Shown piece by piece: positions 1 to 6,035 of a stretch of DNA of 7,837 nucleotides (the stretch's first letter is position 1; each line of letters begins with the position of its first letter). This DNA is from an uncultured Alistipes sp. (GTDB lineage: Bacteria; Bacteroidota; Bacteroidia; Bacteroidales; Rikenellaceae): positions 1-7,837 of the forward strand of contig CAAGGY010000081.1 in NCBI GenBank assembly GCA_900769525.1, written 5' to 3'. Under the pieces are notes generated by a model. It made no database searches. It was not told the origin of the DNA and saw only the letters and a list, made by a program, of their open reading frames with translations. The translations under genes were made by a program, and so were the position numbers.

Positions 1-2007
1 GAATGTTTTGCCGTTCAAGTCGATAGAGATATTCTTATCAGTGATAATAACACCATCTGCCTGCACAACATCCATAACGAAGGTGATTGTATCGCCGTTA
101 ACTGCATTGTTTACGGCTTTCTTGAGTGAACGATACTCTGTCTCGCCAATCTTAGCTATAACATATGGCTTTTGAGAAACTGTATAAACGTTGTTCTCCT
201 TGTTCACATTGTAATCATCATCAACAAACTCTGATGGGTCTACAGTAAATGTACCGCCAGTGATATTAAATACCTTAGAGTTCAACTCACTACCTGACCA
301 ATTTCTCAATGCAATAGCACCGTTGAACTGACCACCAGAGATATAGCCATTCATCTCGTCAACATCAGCGCCGAAGCCAAGAAGACGAACTGCACAGTTA
401 GTATATGTATCAGCATTGAATGTACCACCAGTGATAGTAAGTGTGCCCTTATTTGCAGCTGCGCTTGGAGTCTGGAAGTCGATAGAGCCATTGAAAGTAC
501 CACCCTTGATAGTTACAATAGTGTCGTCATCTGTAGTACACCATATACGCATTGAGCTGTAGTGAGCGTTATTAGTGAATGTGCCACCATTGATAGTCAA
601 AGTGCCATAATTATCAATTGGGTGTGGATAGCCGTTTGTTGCAACTGTAGCAGAGCTATTATTCTCAATAATACCACCCTCAATTGTTAGAACACCGCTA
701 TTATGGAGTGTGTTAGATACGTACTCGCCACCCTGACCATTGTCAGTATAGTTAAGCTTACCAGTTTTAGCCTCAGAGCTATCCTTGATTATAAGAGTAC
801 CTCTATTATCAATCATTGAGTATGCAGTTGTCTGAGTCTTAGTCTGGCTGATAGTGTAACCCTTAAGGTCGAGGACAACTGTCTTACCTTTAGGAATAAT
901 CAAGCCGTAAGCAGGCTCAGTTGCACGTGTTGAGAGGATACCTGCACCAAAAAGATCGCTAAGGTTAATATCGCCACCAAGAACGATAGTCTCGCTGCTG
1001 CCCTCTTCGATAGCGTCGATTACCTGCTGCAAGTGCTGAGCAGTCTCAACAACAGTGATTGTCTTCTCCTCGTCGAACTCGCCATTCTCCTCAATACCAA
1101 TATTGATATTTGCACCAGTTGTGAGAACATCACCCTTGATAGTAGTGAGCTTGTTAGCTGCTACATAGATATCAGTGTTGAAGTTTGTAGCCTTGATAAG
1201 GTTAGTGCCTTCTGCATCTGCATATACATTAAACTGGAACTTAGCTGTGCCAGACGCTGGCACAAAGAAGTAGTCAGCAAAGAGTGTGTACTCGCCAGTT
1301 ACATCGTTGTAAACTGGAGTAGCAGGGTAGTTAATAGTGTTGTGGCTCTTATCAGCAGCGCCGCTAGCAGCGCCAGTAAGAGCATTGAAAGTGCGAGGCA
1401 TAGGCTGTGAGTACACAACAGTTGCTTTTGCAGGCTTAAGGCCCAAATCAGCAACGTCATCATAGTCGGTAGCAACAACACGGAGCTTAGCGAATGGACG
1501 CTTAAGCGTCATTGTGATAGCACCAGTGGCTATATCCTGAGCGCTTACTGCCTTTGTTGCTGTAAATGCATCACGAGTCTCGTTCATTGCGTTCCACTTA
1601 ATCTCATTGCTCTCAATGATAGTAACCTCATCCAAACCGTTTGTTGTGTTGTAGTAGCGGTCATTCTCGCTGTTGCCCTTAACGATATCGGCCCATACAA
1701 CGAGCTGATAGTTACGATCTGGAGCAAGACGCACTGGGAATGCTACAGATGTGTTGTCAGAAACCAACACGTGGCGCTGGCAGTTCTCACCGAGGTAAAC
1801 CTCGAGGATGTAACGCAAGCTGTAGTCGGTAGTAGCAAGCGTGCTAAGGTCAAAGCCGTTAGCGCTGTTAGCACGAGTAGTCTCAGGGAGCGACACTGTA
1901 AGCATCACCTCCTGCTCGCCACCAACGTTTACGTCAAGACCCTCAGGCTCTGTCTGGCAAGATACCACGCCGAGTACCAATGCCAATAAAGCAAAAATCT
2001 TTTTCAT
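1..2007 (-). CDS. Surface lipoprotein, probable DUF6562 N-terminal region plus beta-helix-like repeats (partial, C-terminus off the window)
   Basis: The frame is open for 669 codons from ATG at 2007 to the left edge. The first residues are MKKIFALLALVLGVVSCQTE: a signal peptide with lipobox VVSC and lipidated Cys17; the acidic residues soon after Cys17 are compatible with export to the outer leaflet. Residues about 25-305 resemble Bacteroidota DUF6562/fimbrillin-like domains, including RPFAKLRVVATD near 170-181, a typical beta-sandwich signature; this is from memory of the family. Residues 430-587 carry six GGTF-like repeats, likely rungs of a parallel beta-helix. Residues about 617-669 (IGETEYRSLKKAV, then DLNGKTF) resemble 321-386 (ETAQHLQQVIDAI, then DLKGYTI), so a second helix module seems to begin at the edge. 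A binding or adhesive role at the cell surface is inferred; no catalytic motif is visible. The start is supported by the signal peptide immediately after it. It has its own promoter and a long leader. Confidence 0.8.
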   Translation of the reverse strand, partial: MKKIFALLALVLGVVSCQTEPEGLDVNVGGEQEVMLTVSLPETTRANSANGFDLSTLATTDYSLRYILEVYLGENCQRHVLVSDNTSVAFPVRLAPDRNYQLVVWADIVKGNSENDRYYNTTNGLDEVTIIESNEIKWNAMNETRDAFTATKAVSAQDIATGAITMTLKRPFAKLRVVATDYDDVADLGLKPAKATVVYSQPMPRTFNALTGAASGAADKSHNTINYPATPVYNDVTGEYTLFADYFFVPASGTAKFQFNVYADAEGTNLIKATNFNTDIYVAANKLTTIKGDVLTTGANINIGIEENGEFDEEKTITVVETAQHLQQVIDAIEEGSSETIVLGGDINLSDLFGAGILSTRATEPAYGLIIPKGKTVVLDLKGYTISQTKTQTTAYSMIDNRGTLIIKDSSEAKTGKLNYTDNGQGGEYVSNTLHNSGVLTIEGGIIENNSSATVATNGYPHPIDNYGTLTINGGTFTNNAHYSSMRIWCTTDDDTIVTIKGGTFNGSIDFQTPSAAANKGTLTITGGTFNADTYTNCAVRLLGFGADVDEMNGYISGGQFNGAIALRNWSGSELNSKVFNITGGTFTVDPSEFVDDDYNVNKENNVYTVSQKPYVIAKIGETEYRSLKKAVNNAVNGDTITFVMDVVQADGVIITDKNISIDLNGKTF
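247..720 (-). repeat. Six degenerate GGTF protein repeats within the lipoprotein gene
   Basis: Translated repeats are VLTIEGGII, LTINGGTF, VTIKGGTF, LTITGGTF, YISGGQF and FNITGGTF. The first glycine of each pair is at residues 444, 474, 502, 527, 558 and 584, so the period is 25-31 residues. This spacing and the alternating hydrophobic pattern fit rungs of a right-handed parallel beta-helix or similar solenoid. DNA identity between copies is only partial, so these are old protein-level repeats and not a recent tandem duplication. Confidence 0.75.
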
Positions 2008-2065
2008 AAAATAGTGTTTAAAAATTAAAAAAATAAAAATTGTTATGTGTAAATCAAATCTTGCT

Positions 2066-2124
2066 AAATGCCAACTGAGGGGGAGAGGACCTAAATCCCC
2101 CCCCCCTCAGCAAGTTACGCATTT
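2066..2124 (-). promoter_or_regulatory. Leader hairpin with a 10-base G run (RNA sense), upstream of the lipoprotein gene
   Basis: On the plus strand CTGAGGGGG (2075-2083) is exactly complementary to CCCCCTCAG (2102-2110), and AAATGC (2066-2071) to GCATTT (2119-2124), giving a 9-bp stem plus an outer 6-bp stem across a 3/8-base internal loop. The right arm contains ten consecutive C (2097-2106), that is G10 in the transcript. It lies about 58 bases before the ATG at 2007, inside the predicted leader. It is not followed by a clean U tract, so a terminator role is unlikely. A leader structure or a length-variable tract are the two readings I consider; function is unknown. Confidence 0.6.
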
Positions 2125-2158
2125 GGAGCACTAAAATATGTCGCTAAATACTTATTTT

Positions 2159-2172
2159 TCAGAATATTCTGA
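2159..2172 (-). promoter_or_regulatory. Perfect 14-bp palindrome at the predicted transcription start of the lipoprotein gene
   Basis: TCAGAATATTCTGA is self-complementary over all 14 bases. It begins five bases after the TATATTTG element, so it sits at about +1 of the predicted transcript. As DNA it could be an operator; as RNA it folds as a 5-bp stem with an ATAT loop at the very 5' end. Which of these applies cannot be decided from sequence. Confidence 0.55.
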
Positions 2173-2175
2173 CAA

Positions 2176-2209
2176 CGCAAATATAGTAAAAATTCGGCAA
2201 TATTGTATC
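2176..2209 (-). promoter_or_regulatory. Promoter of the lipoprotein gene with extended motif shared with the 5467-5500 promoter
   Basis: Read on the minus strand: GATACAATATTGC (2209-2197), 11 bases, then TATATTTGC (2185-2177). TATATTTG matches the Bacteroidota -7 consensus TAnnTTTG. The usual -33 TTTG is missing at 19-21 bases upstream; GATACAA lies there instead. The predicted start is near 2173, giving a leader of about 165 bases. The same arrangement with identical spacing precedes the Oar-like receptor. An alternative sigma factor or an activator site are possible explanations. Confidence 0.65.
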
Positions 2210-2219
2210 GTCTATGTGT

Positions 2220-2269
2220 AAAAAAATGATAGGGTGGCGTCCCAATAAATTTTAGACACCACCCATCAT
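2220..2269 (-). terminator. Intrinsic terminator of the Oar-like receptor gene
   Basis: In the minus-strand transcript ATGATGGGTGGTGTC (2269-2255) pairs with GACGCCACCC-T-ATCAT (2241-2226) with one G-U pair and one bulged U, a stem of about 15 bp with a 13-base loop (2254-2242). Seven U follow directly (2226-2220). It starts 28 bases after the stop codon of the receptor gene and ends about 10 bases before the conserved block of the next promoter, so the receptor and lipoprotein genes are probably transcribed separately. Confidence 0.88.
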
Positions 2270-2297
2270 CGCTTTGCCCTAAGGCCTGCTCCCTACA

Positions 2298-5200
2298 TTA
2301 GAAGACCACCTTCACGCCAATTTGCATGTGCCAGCGTGATGATATGTCGTCGAGAGTATAGCTTGCGCCGTGGAACTTATATACAGGGCGGTAGCCGCCC
2401 TCCACCTCGCGAAGCTCCGTAACGCTAACGGGCGAGAGTGTCCAGTTCGATGTGCGGTGCACCAAGCCCCACGAACGGCAGATAAGGTTCGAGAGGTTGA
2501 GCACGTCGAGCGAGAGCTCCACACGACGGCTGCTTCGCTTCGAGAAGTAGAACGACTGCGCAAAGTGCAGGTCGAGACGGTGAACAAATGGCAGCGAGTG
2601 TGAGTTGCGCTCGGCAAACTTGCCACGGTGCGTGCTCAGATATTTGTCGCCATTGATATAGTCGTTGAACGCCGCCGCCGATGTCTCGTCAGCCCAGAGC
2701 ATTGTGCCCATCTCGGCCTCGGTAGGGATGTAGATGAGCGAGTTGCCACGATAGCTGTCGCCATTAACGTCGACCTTGCCCTTGGCATAGGTGAGCGAGT
2801 AGTGCTCGCCAGAGTAGCCATTATAGAGCAGCATCACATTAGTGCCAAAGAGGCCATAACGGCGTGAGTATGAGATTGATGCAACAACCTTGTGTGGGAA
2901 CTCGTAGAGAGAATTTGTGAGCTCTGGAGAGTTGCTATCTACGGCGTAGTTACGACCCCAGTTCGACGATGCCTGTGCCGAGATACCATCGTTTATGCTC
3001 TTCGACTGCGAGTAGGTGTAGGCTGCTGTAGCCTCAAAGCCTCTGTAATTGTACTCCGCACGTGCTGTTACCGACCATGAGTAGCCCTTCTGCGTGTTGC
3101 TTAGGCGGTACACTGCCGAGTAATCCGAGGTTGTTGAGTTGTAGTATGTTGCTGAAGCGGTGTTCGACTCGCCACCTACGAAGAGGCGCTTGCCATTATC
3201 ATTGGCCACGAGGTTCTCGACGAAGATGTTGTTGATACCCTTGGTGTAGTCGGCCTCGAGCGATAGGCGCAAGCCTCGGAATGTTTGTGAGCCACCAACC
3301 GACACACGGAATACCTGTGGATAGCGGAAGTTGCTTGTAACCAGGTCGATAGATGGATTGCTCTTAATACCTACGCTCTCGGGGTTGACGTTGAAGTCGG
3401 GTGTCTCAGCGGGATTGTTAACGGTAACGCCCACTGAGCGGAGTCCTGTGTTCTGGTAGCAGTTTGCGAGCCAAACAAATGGTATGCGACCAGTGTAGAT
3501 GCCCGCATTTGCCCATAGACGTGTGACACCTCTTCCTGTAGGGTCCCATACGATACCTACACGTGGAGAGAGTAGCACCTGCGCGCGTGGAATGTCGCCC
3601 GTCATTGTGCCAAACTTTGCGAAGTCGCTTGTGTTGAAACCCTCATTTGCCACGGGGGTGTCGAACATCACGGGGATGTCGAGGCGAAGTCCGTATGTTA
3701 GCGTGAGTCCCTCAGCCCTTTCAAAACCAACTTTATCCTGGGCATAGATGGCAAACTGACCTGTTGTCATCGGCGGATTCTTCTTGCCCGAGGCGAAGTA
3801 GCCGTATGTGTACTGCGTTGCGTTGTCGGCCATGAAGTCGTCGAGCGAGGCGTAAGTGTATGTGCCACGAGCATTTGCAAGATAGAGATTATCAGCACGG
3901 TAAATCTCGTTCGCAGTACCTACAGTGATGCTGTGGTTGCCAAGGTTTAGCGTCATATCATCGCCGAAGATAAAGACATCTTGCTTGAGCATATTACGGC
4001 CCGAGTAGGGGTTTGTGCCAATCGTTGCCGAGCCATTTCCGAGCTCGCCAAGGCCGTTGATAATCACCGCTGGGAGGCTCTCAGGTGTGAGTCGACCATC
4101 TTCGAGGCGTGTGTAGCCTATGCGCAGGGAGTTTGAGCCCCAATCCTTCGAGGTGTTGAGCTCCGCAACCACGGAGTGTGTGCGGTTGATGTTGGTATAC
4201 TCCGAGCCGGTGAAGTAGAACGACTGTGCAGTGTTCGAGCCCGCATCGGCGTCGGCATAGAGCATATTGTAGCGCAGCGAGAGGTGGTTGTTGCGGTTGA
4301 TGTTCCAGTCGAGGCGTGCCACGGCCGAGCCCGTAAGCTCCAAGATGTTATGCTCACCATAGCCGCCACCGTCGTAGCCCGTAAGGTTGTAGTAACGTTC
4401 TGAGATTTGACGTGCCTCGTCAAGTGTGAGGGCTGATGTGCCGCTGCCAGGGTAGTTAGACGATGGTGTGAGGCCACGGTTAAACTCGCCAGCAACGAAG
4501 AAGTGTAGCTTGTTTTTGATGATTGGGCCACTGAGTGTCACTCCAACGATGTTGGTCATCTGCTCCGAGAGCCTTGTGCGGTTTTCAACGTCACTACCTG
4601 GCGTTGTGCCCCAGAAGTGTTCGTTATTAAAATAGGTGTATGCCGAGCCATGGAAGGTGTTGCCGCCAGAGCGTGTCACGGCGTTGATACCACCACCAGT
4701 GAAGCCACTCTCACGAACATCTACGCTTGATGTAGTGATTGTTACAGCCTCGAGTGCATCCATCGGAATGGGGTTGGCACGTGTCAGCGAGCCTGTCATG
4801 CCCGTAGTGCCGAGTCCATAGATATCTGCCGAGGGCGAGCCGTCGATTGAGAAGGCGTTGTAGCGATTGCTCTGGCCAGCAAGCACAATACCTCCCGAGG
4901 CGGGGCTCACGGCAGAGGACATTACGTGTGTGAGATCGTAGATTGAGCGGTCGATGGTTGGGATAGTCTCCATCTTGTTGCGTCCGTAGTATCTGCGGTC
5001 GTAGTTGCGCACGCTGTGCTCTTTGAGTACCCCTTGTCCCATTATGATGACATCCTCAATCTCTGTGTCGTCGGTGGTTAGTGGTGCGTCGAAGTGCTCA
5101 TTAGCGCCCAACTCGAGATCTACGTCATCGTAGACGATATCCTCGTAGCCTAAATAACTAATGGTGATTGTGTAGGGGCCTCCGATACGCATTGCGTTGA

Positions 5201-5393
5201 TGGAGTAGAAGCCTTTGGAGTTGGATGTGGTGCCGTAGGTTGTTCCCGACGGTTGGTGATACGCAACAATCGTTGCGCCAGCTAAAGGTTTGTCGTTAGA
5301 GGTCACTAATCCCTGAATCGAAGAGGTAGTAACCTGAGCGGTCGACACTGCCACGACAAGAAGCAGTGCGATCGTTGCAAGCAATCGCTTCAT
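2298..5393 (-). CDS. Oar-like TonB-dependent outer membrane receptor with carboxypeptidase-regulatory-like N-terminal domain
   Basis: Complete, 1031 residues, a normal length for Oar-like receptors. MKRLLATIALLLVVAVSTAQ is a Sec signal peptide with probable cleavage between Ala19 and Gln20. Residues about 24-107 form a carboxypeptidase-regulatory-like beta-sandwich (IQGLVTSNDKPLAGATI, GFYSI, ISYLGYED). EIEDVIIMG at 111-119 is a probable TonB-box region. The plug follows at about 130-245, with NRYNAFSIDG and then ESGFTGGGINAVTRSGGNTF (229-248), a pattern typical of Oar-like proteins. The rest is a beta-barrel that ends in VKVVF with a terminal aromatic residue, as outer membrane proteins do. 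TonB-driven import or export across the outer membrane is the family role; the substrate cannot be told. Myxococcus Oar is linked to protease secretion, but transfer of that role here would be speculative. No SusD gene is adjacent, in line with an Oar-like and not SusC-type system. The gene has its own promoter and terminator. Confidence 0.9.
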   Translation of the reverse strand: MKRLLATIALLLVVAVSTAQVTTSSIQGLVTSNDKPLAGATIVAYHQPSGTTYGTTSNSKGFYSINAMRIGGPYTITISYLGYEDIVYDDVDLELGANEHFDAPLTTDDTEIEDVIIMGQGVLKEHSVRNYDRRYYGRNKMETIPTIDRSIYDLTHVMSSAVSPASGGIVLAGQSNRYNAFSIDGSPSADIYGLGTTGMTGSLTRANPIPMDALEAVTITTSSVDVRESGFTGGGINAVTRSGGNTFHGSAYTYFNNEHFWGTTPGSDVENRTRLSEQMTNIVGVTLSGPIIKNKLHFFVAGEFNRGLTPSSNYPGSGTSALTLDEARQISERYYNLTGYDGGGYGEHNILELTGSAVARLDWNINRNNHLSLRYNMLYADADAGSNTAQSFYFTGSEYTNINRTHSVVAELNTSKDWGSNSLRIGYTRLEDGRLTPESLPAVIINGLGELGNGSATIGTNPYSGRNMLKQDVFIFGDDMTLNLGNHSITVGTANEIYRADNLYLANARGTYTYASLDDFMADNATQYTYGYFASGKKNPPMTTGQFAIYAQDKVGFERAEGLTLTYGLRLDIPVMFDTPVANEGFNTSDFAKFGTMTGDIPRAQVLLSPRVGIVWDPTGRGVTRLWANAGIYTGRIPFVWLANCYQNTGLRSVGVTVNNPAETPDFNVNPESVGIKSNPSIDLVTSNFRYPQVFRVSVGGSQTFRGLRLSLEADYTKGINNIFVENLVANDNGKRLFVGGESNTASATYYNSTTSDYSAVYRLSNTQKGYSWSVTARAEYNYRGFEATAAYTYSQSKSINDGISAQASSNWGRNYAVDSNSPELTNSLYEFPHKVVASISYSRRYGLFGTNVMLLYNGYSGEHYSLTYAKGKVDVNGDSYRGNSLIYIPTEAEMGTMLWADETSAAAFNDYINGDKYLSTHRGKFAERNSHSLPFVHRLDLHFAQSFYFSKRSSRRVELSLDVLNLSNLICRSWGLVHRTSNWTLSPVSVTELREVEGGYRPVYKFHGASYTLDDISSRWHMQIGVKVVF

Positions 5394-5408
5394 GTTTAAA
5401 GATTTAGG

Positions 5409-5425
5409 GACACTATTTATGTGTC
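5409..5425 (-). promoter_or_regulatory. Leader stem-loop close to the receptor start codon
   Basis: GACAC (5409-5413) and GTGTC (5421-5425) are perfectly complementary with a 7-base loop. It lies 15 bases before the ATG at 5393, where it could affect ribosome access. The stem is only 5 bp, so the effect is uncertain. Confidence 0.4.
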
Positions 5426-5444
5426 AGGTTAGAAATTAGGTTTC

Positions 5445-5459
5445 AACCCATTGTGGGTT
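5445..5459 (-). promoter_or_regulatory. Stem-loop at the predicted 5' end of the receptor transcript
   Basis: AACCCA (5445-5450) and TGGGTT (5454-5459) are perfectly complementary with a 3-base loop. The stem starts nine bases after the TATATTTG element, so it would be within the first few bases of the transcript. A role in mRNA stability or as an operator is possible. Confidence 0.5.
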
Positions 5460-5466
5460 TTGCGAG

Positions 5467-5500
5467 TGCAAATATATGCAAAAAAACGCAATGTTGTATC
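5467..5500 (-). promoter_or_regulatory. Promoter of the Oar-like receptor gene with the shared extended motif
   Basis: Read on the minus strand: GATACAACATTGC (5500-5488), 11 bases, then TATATTTGC (5476-5468). Compared with 2176-2209, 21 of the 22 conserved positions agree and the spacing is the same. TATATTTG fits the Bacteroidota TAnnTTTG -7 element; no TTTG is found at the -33 position. The predicted start is near 5464 and the leader is about 70 bases long. On the upstream side ATACAA occurs twice with a 9-base step. Confidence 0.65.
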
Positions 5501-5604
5501 ATTTGTATTAATTTTTTTCAACCTTTATGTATTTATACTTATCTGTCCAAAATTAAAGATATAAAATTTGAGAAAATAACCATTTTAGACAAGTTTAAAA
5601 TTCG

Positions 5605-5621
5605 TTATTAATAGTTAATAA
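5605..5621. repeat. 7-bp inverted repeat, possible operator
   Basis: TTATTAA (5605-5611), TAG, TTAATAA (5615-5621) is a perfect inverted repeat with a 3-base centre. It is flanked by TAACCATTT (5577-5585) and its complement AAATGGTTA (5620-5628), which overlaps the inner repeat. The local A/T content makes chance palindromes common, so this is only a candidate protein-binding site. Confidence 0.3.
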
Positions 5622-5728
5622 ATGGTTAAAATGTCGCTTAGTTGTTATTCATTGCAAAATGTAAAAAATGTGCATATTTCATATTTATTCAACAAAGTTG
5701 CTCCAGAGTCTGTTTATTCTATAAAAAG

Positions 5729-5758
5729 GCTCTTTTGTCTGGTCTAAATGGCTCTTTT
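5729..5758. repeat. Direct repeat of GGCTCTTTT with a 21-base step
   Basis: GGCTCTTTT occurs at 5729-5737 and 5750-5758. The step is two helical turns, and the pair lies roughly 80-110 bases upstream of the SusC promoter, a position used by activators. A 9-base repeat could occur by chance in a region of this size. Confidence 0.25.
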
Positions 5759-5835
5759 ATGCCCCATTTTGAGCAGTAATAGGGTGGCGGAAACGACGAA
5801 ATTGATAATTTGTTGAAAAAAAAAGTTGATGAATT

Positions 5836-5866
5836 TTTGCCAATCCAAAATATTGGGTTATCTTTG
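5836..5866 (+). promoter_or_regulatory. Canonical Bacteroidota housekeeping promoter of the SusC-family gene
   Basis: TTTG (5836-5839), 19 bases, TATCTTTG (5859-5866) matches the -33 TTTG and -7 TAnnTTTG consensus with the usual spacing. The predicted start is near 5871. Unlike the two minus-strand promoters it has the -33 box and lacks the GATACAA motif. Confidence 0.75.
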
Positions 5867-5870
5867 TGCA

Positions 5871-6035
5871 ATAACTCTGTGGGCATATTGTGCCTATTTA
5901 TATAGAGTTTGGCTCAGGTTTTAGCTCCAACAGGTGCTCGATTATATGGCTGAATTGATGTTTGCTGTTGCGCTAAGATGCTGATAACTAGGAAAACTTT
6001 AATAACTTTTTATAAACTTTATTTACTTAAAACTA
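5871..6035 (+). promoter_or_regulatory. Long leader of the SusC-family gene with a 5'-terminal stem-loop
   Basis: The predicted untranslated leader is about 165 bases. Near its 5' end GGGCA (5881-5885) pairs with TGCCT (5891-5895, one G-U pair) around a 5-base loop; flanking bases extend it to 5879-5897. The last 50 bases are A/T-rich with no Shine-Dalgarno sequence, as usual in this phylum. I see no match to a cobalamin, TPP or SAM riboswitch core that I could recognise by eye. Confidence 0.45.

Larger units (their letters stand above)
5501..5835. other. A/T-rich divergent intergenic stretch without genes
   Basis: No convincing reading frame, tRNA or riboswitch is visible between the two divergent promoters. 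The stretch is rich in A and T. It holds an imperfectly nested inverted-repeat area at 5577-5628 and a pair of 9-base direct repeats at 5729-5758, both described separately. It probably carries upstream control sites for one or both flanking genes. Confidence 0.6.

Noticed and set aside
247..720. Repeats as CRISPR or DNA tandem repeats
   Set aside because: The repeats are clear only in the protein, are degenerate at DNA level and lie in one open frame.
1033..1410. Open frame of 125 codons on the plus strand
   Set aside because: It is antisense to the lipoprotein gene, which has a signal peptide, lipobox and repeat structure; the plus-strand product has low complexity and no start context.
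2066..2124. G/C-rich hairpin as the terminator of the receptor gene
   Set aside because: A much better terminator with seven U lies at 2220-2269, and this hairpin is downstream of the next promoter and lacks a U tract immediately after it.
4118..4531. Open frame of 137 codons on the minus strand
   Set aside because: It is an alternative frame inside the Oar-like receptor gene with a Thr/Ser/Ala/Arg-rich product typical of a shadow frame.
2229..5789. ATAGGGTGGCG present in the terminator (2229-2239) and in the intergenic region (5779-5789)
   Set aside because: In the first place it is one arm of a terminator stem; in the second there is no matching arm. No extended similarity, so probably chance.
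5871..6035. Possible riboswitch in the SusC leader
   Set aside because: The length would allow it, but no known riboswitch core was recognised and only one small hairpin is clear.
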